Positions 58,167-64,000 of a DNA stretch of 64,000 nt are shown one piece after another. The notes under the pieces are model-generated. The model was not told the origin of the DNA, did not search any database, and saw only the letters and a list, made by a program, of their open reading frames with translations. Position 1 is the first letter of the stretch. Each line of letters starts with the position of its first letter. Source of the stretch: Actinobacillus sp. GY-402 (lineage in GTDB: Bacteria; Pseudomonadota; Gammaproteobacteria; Enterobacterales; Pasteurellaceae); NCBI RefSeq assembly GCF_014843355.1, contig NZ_CP062137.1, positions 1,984,001 to 2,048,000 of the forward strand, in the 5' to 3' direction. A program made the translations under genes and the position numbers.

Positions 58167-59832
58167 CCTTCCACTCCTTAACTTTATGGTCAAGATAAGT
58201 TTCAAGTGATAGCGTTGAAAGATTATCAACTGTATTACCCAGAACCGATGGAACTATACTTTTCGGTCTTTGAATTTCTATCGGATAAGGTACATATACA
58301 GTTTTAAATTCATATTTGCTACTTATAGGATTGTATTTAGCATCAGCCAATTTTTCTATTCGTTTACCTATATAACCCCCTCCGAGAGTAGTTATAAATG
58401 TTATCCCTGATTTTTCAACTACCGTAAATACATCTTCGTTCATTCTTAAAGCAGAGTCTCCCATTTCGGTAAGTGTATTAACCACAGCTGTTCCCGAAAT
58501 CCCTAGATCTTTGGTTACTACACCAACAGCAGTAGATATACCAACTTTAGTCCAATCGACAGAAGAAAGATCACCATTGGTTTCTATTAGCTGTCCTACT
58601 ACTTCAGAGATGGCGCTTGCGGAACCTGAAATTAACACGGATGAACCTGCTATTTCAGGTCCCAGTACCACTGTCATAATTCCCGCCGAAGTACCAAGTT
58701 GTGCTTGTGCAACATTTTTTTGAAGCTCATCAAGTGCTTGTTTACAAGCTTCATCACAATTCGTGTTATTTCGCGCTATGGCATTTGCAACTTGATATCC
58801 GCCTAATGCCATTCCCATGGAATTATTCTCCACCGCTCGTTTCCCAATCTCCGCCGCACTCACCGCACTTTGTGTGCTGTCGCTTGTTACTATACCGGCT
58901 AATCCGGCGGTGACTTGACTTAAGGTAGCCACTACCTGCTTTTGGTCGTCCGTCAGTTTGTCCGGTGCGGTGTGGTAAAGTTGTTCGGTGATAAGTTTTG
59001 CCGCCACTTCGCTTGTGATTGCTCCGGCTGCACCTGCGGCGGCATGATTACCGGTGGCGTAGGCTTCTAATGCGCCGAGCATAGCATGCGCCATCAGGTT
59101 GGCGGATTGGTTCACTTCGCCGCTTTCATCGGTGGTGTAGGTTTTGATAAGATTGTTAGCATACGGCGATAAGCCGTTTACCCATGCGGCGTTTTGATTG
59201 CCCGTCACCAGGCCCTGCAGTACGCCGGTGACGGCGCGCACTGCCAGTTGATAATCACCGCCTTTGCCATAAGTAGCGATGATTTGCTCCGACTGACTTT
59301 TAATCTGCCGCGCCTCGGCTTTTTCCACCGCCGTGGCGTTTTGGTTGTTTAGCACCGCTTCTGCCTGTTGGCGCTTGGCTTCCGCTTCCCGCACCTTCGG
59401 TGTCCACTCAATATCGATTTGATTCTGGCTGATGTCGCCGATAAGCTGCGCGGTTTCCAGGCGGTCTTCGTACTCCGCTTTGTCGTACCGTTGCACGTTG
59501 GCGTTGCTGTGAGCCGTATCCCGTGAAAGTGCGGTCGGAATTTCATGCGTTTTTATCTCAAGCGCGATATTGTCGCCGATAGCACTGCGGGTGAGGGTTT
59601 TGTCGTCTCGGTTGACGCCGCCTAAGGCGCTGACTACTGCAGACCAGCCGTTCGCCGAACCCAGTTTGCCTAAGCTTCCGACCATATCGCCGCTGAACAT
59701 GTCGCCGGATATGCCGCCGCCCAAGCTCTGCAGGCTGATTTCGCTGTGATTTTCGATGTCTTCCGTGCTAAGGCTGCCGCTGCGGAAACGGTTTTTATCC
59801 GCCGTCGCCTCACTTTGGATGGCAATGTATAA
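58156..59832 (-). CDS. orphan CdiA fragment with C-terminal toxin, module 3
   Basis: The open frame starts about 59832 (ATADKNRFRSGSLSTEDIEN) without start codon. It has ~300 residues of CdiA text nearly identical to module 1 (SLGGGISGDMFSGDMVGSLG... LMAHAMLGALEAYATGNHAA), VENN, then a different toxin half (SMGMALGGYQVANAIARNNT... GISTAVGVVTKDLGISGTAV). The Gly/Ala-rich, partly hydrophobic toxin and its membrane immunity point to a membrane target. Confidence 0.75.
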   Translation of the reverse strand, partial: LYIAIQSEATADKNRFRSGSLSTEDIENHSEISLQSLGGGISGDMFSGDMVGSLGKLGSANGWSAVVSALGGVNRDDKTLTRSAIGDNIALEIKTHEIPTALSRDTAHSNANVQRYDKAEYEDRLETAQLIGDISQNQIDIEWTPKVREAEAKRQQAEAVLNNQNATAVEKAEARQIKSQSEQIIATYGKGGDYQLAVRAVTGVLQGLVTGNQNAAWVNGLSPYANNLIKTYTTDESGEVNQSANLMAHAMLGALEAYATGNHAAAGAAGAITSEVAAKLITEQLYHTAPDKLTDDQKQVVATLSQVTAGLAGIVTSDSTQSAVSAAEIGKRAVENNSMGMALGGYQVANAIARNNTNCDEACKQALDELQKNVAQAQLGTSAGIMTVVLGPEIAGSSVLISGSASAISEVVGQLIETNGDLSSVDWTKVGISTAVGVVTKDLGISGTAVVNTLTEMGDSALRMNEDVFTVVEKSGITFITTLGGGYIGKRIEKLADAKYNPISSKYEFKTVYVPYPIEIQRPKSIVPSVLGNTVDNLSTLSLETYLDHKVKEWKDEK

Positions 59833-60336
59833 TTATTTCCGATAAATACTTGTGCAATATCCAAAGGCTTCTTTAACTGCTTTTCCTAATTCTTCATCGG
59901 ATAAATTGACCGGATATTCAAATTCAACACCTTTTCCATCTTTGTCTCTGACTGTTCCAAAAGTTCCTAGACCATCTTGATGGAGAGGCGTTATAAACAA
60001 AATATTGTTAGTTATTCCAATACTTAAAAACAATGTATCCTTGTAGAGAGATTTTCTATTTTTATATCTATATAATTTTATTATTTTTTCCTCTTTCAAT
60101 TGTAATTTTTTATTAAATTCATCTCTATTTTCCCAATAATTCATAAAAACATCTTCTGTTATCTCGTGACTTTCTGAGAGTTTTTTCTTTATCTCCACAC
60201 CTAAATTTAAGTCGGTAATCTTAGTATCTAGATAACTAACCTCTTGACTAGGGTTAATAACTGTCATTCTACCTTTCAATTCACTTGCAATAGATATATA
60301 GTTGCTAGTGAGCTCTATAAAAACTCCTTTTTTCAT
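59833..60336 (-). CDS. cdiI: CdiI immunity protein, module 2
   Basis: 167 residues from ATG 60336. Related to the module 1 protein along its length (FIELTSNYISIASEL, GVEIKKKLSESHEITED, PLHQDGLGTFGTVRDKDGKG, NLSDEELGKAVKEAFGYCTS). This is the soluble CdiI family known for nuclease CdiA-CT toxins. Its toxin survives only as a fragment. Confidence 0.75.
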   Translation of the reverse strand: MKKGVFIELTSNYISIASELKGRMTVINPSQEVSYLDTKITDLNLGVEIKKKLSESHEITEDVFMNYWENRDEFNKKLQLKEEKIIKLYRYKNRKSLYKDTLFLSIGITNNILFITPLHQDGLGTFGTVRDKDGKGVEFEYPVNLSDEELGKAVKEAFGYCTSIYRK

Positions 60337-60337
60337 C

Positions 60338-60499
60338 TTATTTAACCTCTTTAACGATAATTTTAATACCCTGCGATTCAGCATATTTAACTGATTTATT
60401 AATGGCTTGTATTTGTTCTTTAGAAGTCCCATAAGGAATAGCTAAATACATTTCTTCGGATGATATATCCCTTATCGTAAATAATTTTAGCGCCTTTAT
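60338..60499 (-). pseudogene. 3' fragment of a CdiA-CT nuclease toxin, module 2
   Basis: The last ~40 codons read EEMYLAIPYGTSKEQIQAIN, then KSVKYAESQGIKIIVKEVK, matching the end of the module 1 toxin. Just upstream GAKIIYDKGYI is in a shifted frame. A palindromic element (60500-60597) stands where the rest should be. Confidence 0.7.
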
Positions 60500-60597
60500 C
60501 CCTATGATAGCGCGCGTATCCCGACGCGTGCTCTAATGAAGTTACTACAACAGATTGGTGTTAAAAGCACGCGTCGGAATACGCGCGCTATTAAGGG
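60500..60597. repeat. 98-bp palindromic element
   Basis: Arms of about 32 bases (with AGCACGCGTCGG and ACGCGCGCTA in the right arm at 60566-60597) are inverted copies with few mismatches around a ~33-base centre. It resembles a small dispersed palindromic repeat or MITE. No gene. Confidence 0.7.
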
Positions 60598-60773
60598 TTG
60601 ACTTTGCCACTTTCACCGGTGTGCTAGATAGATCTAAACAAAAAAATCCCCCTTCAAGTTTATAACCCATTGAATATAAGATCCCTTCATAATTATTCTT
60701 ATACTTTTGTTTAAACATAAAAAGTATAGTAATCAACTAATCCAACAGTTCTATTTACTGCCTGTAGTAAAAA
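60598..60773 (-). other. region between module 1 immunity and palindrome
   Basis: A short minus-strand frame reads MFKQKYKNNYEGILYSMGYK, then LEGGFFCLDLSSTPVKVAKS, and runs into the palindrome. It may be a gene fragment, and I do not recognise it. Confidence 0.25.
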
Positions 60774-61283
60774 TTATTTTTTCTTATAAATACTCGTACA
60801 GTGCTTAAAGGCGTCCATTACTGCTTGTCCTAATTCTTCATCAGATAAATTTATAGAATACCTAAATTCTACAGAATTCCCAACGTTATCTTTCACTGAA
60901 GTAAACGTTCCTAATCCATCTTGGTGAGTAGGTCTTATTATAAGATTATTATCGATTACAGAAACAGTTAAATAAACAGCATCTTTACAAATAGCTTTCA
61001 CACTTTTATACCCATAACTCAACATTATTTTCTTTTCTTCATTTTTATTAAACAAAGACAAGCCTGCTTCATCATTAAAATGATATATAAAAAATTCCTC
61101 TGAAATTATTTTGCTTTCACTTAATTTTTTCCTTATTTCTACACCAAAATCAGAAAAACTCACATCAGGCGCCAAATACTTTAAATTTTGTTTTGTATTC
61201 AAAAGGCTTATTCTACCAATCCAATAACTACTTATTGATATATATTTACCTGTTTTCTCAATAAAAATTTGCTTCTGTAACAT
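60774..61283 (-). CDS. cdiI: CdiI immunity protein, module 1
   Basis: 169 residues from ATG 61283 (AAGGAGAT in front), 17 bases behind the toxin stop. Pattern FIEKTGKYISISSYWIGRIS, CKDAVYLTVSVIDNNLIIRP, THQDGLGTF and DEELGQAVMDAFKHCTSIYK matches the CdiI family paired with PD-(D/E)XK-type CdiA-CT toxins. It should bind and block the toxin at 61300. Confidence 0.8.
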   Translation of the reverse strand: MLQKQIFIEKTGKYISISSYWIGRISLLNTKQNLKYLAPDVSFSDFGVEIRKKLSESKIISEEFFIYHFNDEAGLSLFNKNEEKKIMLSYGYKSVKAICKDAVYLTVSVIDNNLIIRPTHQDGLGTFTSVKDNVGNSVEFRYSINLSDEELGQAVMDAFKHCTSIYKKK

Positions 61284-61299
61284 TACTTAATCTCCTTCA

Positions 61300-63944
61300 C
61301 TATAAGTTTAACACCTTGTATTTTTTTGCATAATCAACTGATTTATTAATAGCTTGTATTTTTTCTTTCGATGTTCCATAAGGAATAGCCAAATACATTT
61401 CTTTAGATAAAATTTGTTCGTTCGAAATAACTCTCCCACCCCGTTTACCATCTTGTTGAAATTTAACCATATCATCAACATATTTGTTTAGTTGAGACGT
61501 AATTCGTCTCGGATCTTTATACCCTCCAACAGTATCCATCGTTTTTGCACTAATTGCCGTTCCATCCGGTAACAAATGATCAAATGCTTTAAAATTCGGC
61601 TTAATCGAATTCAGGTCGATAGTTCCTTCCGGTAAAATCGTTTGTAAGTAACTTTCCCATGCTTTACCTTGCTTCTGAATCGGTCCCCATTCAATCTTCA
61701 CCTCTTTATTAGAAAGTACGCCTTTTTTCAGGGTTAACTTACCGACACCGTCCAGTCCGAGTTTCGCTATTTTCGGAACTGCTTTCGCTATTCCGCTGAC
61801 AGTGCTGATAACGCCCAATTCACCTGATAAATATACTTCCATTCTCACCAAATCGGCTTCTCTTATCCGACCTTGTGCTTCCAGTTGTTCCGCTTCCGTA
61901 AGTTTTGTCGACACTTCTGTGGAAATCGTCTCTACAGGTGATTTAGCAAATTCTACAATAGCATTACCCATGGCTCTCACTTGCTGTTGGGCTTCCTCAT
62001 CCCCGCCAACCGCTTTTGCCGTGATCGCAATTAATTCGGCACCGTCTGTGATCGTATCGACCGTAATTTTTTGCAAGGCTTCTTTTGCCACATCTTCCAT
62101 ATATTCGCGTCGTTTCTCACCGAACTTCTGCGAAACGTCCAGATATTCCGAACGTGTCACCGGATCTTTAATTTCTATATCCGGACTGTCATAGCTGCGA
62201 AATGCCTGTTCTAAGGTGATCAATTCTTTCGCACAACCGCTCGTCATTCCGCTATAACAAGCTTGGGCTAAATTTCGATCTCTTTGTTCATCCAGTTTAA
62301 CAATTTCAACCTCTTTATCTTTAATTGCTTGACAGTTTAAACCTCCGTTATTCACACATTCGGAATATTCTTTTCTTAATCGATTAAGCTCAACAACTTC
62401 TTCTTTAAAGAGATAATTATTCTCCACCGCCCGTTTTCCAATCTCCGCCGTACTCACCGCGCTTTGCGTGCTGTCAGCAATGACCACACCGGCTAATCCG
62501 GCGGTCACCTGACTTAAGGTGGCCACTACCTGTTTTTGGTCGTCGGTGAGTTTACTTGGGTCAGTATGATAAAGTTGTTCGGTGATAAGTTTTGCCGCCA
62601 CTTCGCTTGTGATTGCACCCGCTGCACCCGCGGCGGCATGATTACCGGTGGCGTAGGCTTCTAAGGCGCCGAGCATAGCATGTGCCATCAGGTTGGCGGT
62701 GGTGTTCACCTGGCCGCTTTCGTCGGTGGTGTAGGTTTTAATGAGATTATTGGCATACGGCGATAAGCCGTTTACCCATGCGGCGTTTTGATTGCCCGTC
62801 GCCAGGCCCTGCAGTACGCCGGTGACGGCACGTACCGCCATCTGATAATCACCGCCTTTGCCATAGGTGTTGATGATTTGCTCCGACTGACTTTTAATCT
62901 GCCGTGCCTCGGCCTTTTCCGCTGTCGTGGCGTTTTGGTTATTTAGCACCGCTTCTGCTTGCTGTCGGTTAGCTTCCGCTTCCCGCACTTTCGGTGTCCA
63001 CTGAATGTCGATTTGATTCTGGCTGATGTCGCCGATAAGCTGCGCCGTTTCCAGGCGGTCTTCGTACTCCGCTTTGTCATACCGTTGCACGTTGGCGTTG
63101 CTGTGGGCGGTGTCTCGTGAAAGTGCGGTCGGAATTTCATGCGTTTTTGTCTCAAGCGCGATATTGTCGCCGATTGCACTGCGGGTGAGGGTTTTGTCAT
63201 CTCGGTTGACGCCGCCTAAGACGCTGACTACTGCAGACCAGCCGTTCGCCGAACCCAGTTTGCCTAAGCTTCCGACCATATCCCCGCTGAACATGTCGCT
63301 GGATATGCCGCCGCCCAAGCTCTGCAGGCTGATTTCGCTGCGATTTTCAATGTCTTCCGTGCTAAGGCTGCCGCTGCGGAAACGGTTGTTTGCCGCCGGC
63401 GCGGTGCTTTGAATCAATCCGCCTTTCAGGTGGGTATTGCCTTGAACGTTGACGTCTAAGCCGCCTTCGCCGACGTTAAAACCCGATTGTTCTTCCACTT
63501 GGGCATAATTGACTTTTCCTTTGTTCATGGAACTGCCGGCATAGGCATTACTGCCCGAGCCGTAAATGGCAATACTACCGCCTGCATTGGCCTGGCTTTG
63601 TTTGCCGGCATAACGGTTGCTGTCCTGCCGGCTTTCGATGGTGAGATTGCCGCCGATATCCGCATTCAGTTTGTTCGCATTCACCACTGCTCCGCGTAAT
63701 TCGGTGTCTTGTGCGGAATGCAGGCTGACTCGGTTACCCGTGATTTGTGTGTTAACCTGTGTCACCGTGTCGCTGTTTTCCCGGCCTTGGCCGATAGCGC
63801 CCGCACCTTCTATGCCGAAGCCGTAGCTGCCGCCGCTTTTACCTGCGAATACGCCCGCCGACCAACTGCTGTTTTTGCGCTCGGTACGGTTCACTTCGGT
63901 ATTTTGAACGGAATTCAGCAGCAGGTTTCGGGCACTGTCTAACG
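61300..63944 (-). CDS. CdiA fragment with nuclease-type C-terminal toxin, module 1
   Basis: The frame is open from about 63944 (FALDSARNLLLNSVQNTEVN) to 61300 and has hemagglutinin-repeat text (SAGVFAGKSGGSYGFGIEGA, NADIGGNLTIESRQDSNRYA), the pre-toxin domain, VENN near 62413 and a ~370-residue CT. The last ~130 residues (GKAWESYLQTILPEGT, FKAFDHLLPDGTAISAKTMD) look like a PD-(D/E)XK nuclease of the CdiA_C type. The 5' end is cut: upstream is unrelated AT-rich DNA with stops, so no TPS/secretion domain is present here. Confidence 0.8.
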
Positions 63945-64000
63945 CAAAATGAAATCATCATATTTATTTTTTACACTCTTAATCAAGCTCCATTATATTC
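63945..64000. other. AT-rich sequence replacing the CdiA 5' part
   Basis: On the minus strand this stretch contains stops in the CdiA frame and has no hemagglutinin-like text. It may be the end of a further cassette outside the window. Confidence 0.4.

Overview
The window is Pasteurellaceae DNA. Its non-coding gaps carry the Haemophilus-type uptake signal (core AAGTGCGGT), often as inverted pairs. The chromosomal genes (glyQ, metJ, rimO, an HMW1C-like N-glycosyltransferase, glnA, gltBD, asnB) fit a species close to Basfia/Mannheimia succiniciproducens or a relative in the Haemophilus/Actinobacillus group. The species name is inference.

Layout. (1) 1-1310: 5' part of glyQ (minus strand) and metJ (plus). 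(2) 1316-38540: a complete-length Mu-like transposable prophage of 37,225 bp, flanked by the 5-bp duplication CCTGC and bearing three MuA-type binding sites at each end, spaced much as in phage Mu. Its order is: repressor and ner-like switch, MuA/MuB, early accessory genes (gam, gemA), an AntA-type antirepressor, mor, lysis cassette with nested spanins, Mu-type terminase/portal/head genes (gp25-gp30, G, I, T, gp36, gp37), then a siphovirus-type tail (tube, chaperone, tape measure, tail tip). It ends with an adenine methylase behind a long CAAA tetranucleotide repeat. (3) 38616-42632, minus strand: N-glycosyltransferase and rimO in tandem, then a rhodanese membrane protein. (4) 43063-52282: a nitrogen-assimilation block with glnA (plus) facing asnB-gltB-gltD (minus). 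(5) 52558-53064: a decayed IS3-family element. (6) 53300-64000, minus strand: an array of orphan CdiA C-terminal toxin modules alternating with immunity genes, partly duplicated, recombined and frameshifted.

Many prophage genes (muA, a DUF2786 gene, head protein gp30, protease/scaffold, tape measure, several tail genes, methylase) are split by single-base indels, nearly all in short homopolymers. The host genes show none. The prophage therefore looks defective, unless this is a local sequence-quality problem; raw reads would decide.

The most unusual item is a 68-nt tRNA-shaped RNA on the minus strand at 20146-20213, inside the head operon. It has acceptor, D and T arms but a four-base GCAA loop where the anticodon loop should be, a good sigma70-like promoter in front and a terminator hairpin behind. 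Other items worth checking are the phase-variable repeat at the methylase, the toxin/immunity array with small membrane immunity proteins, an internal copy of the MuA end-binding site, and an endolysin ribosome-binding site buried in a terminator-like hairpin.
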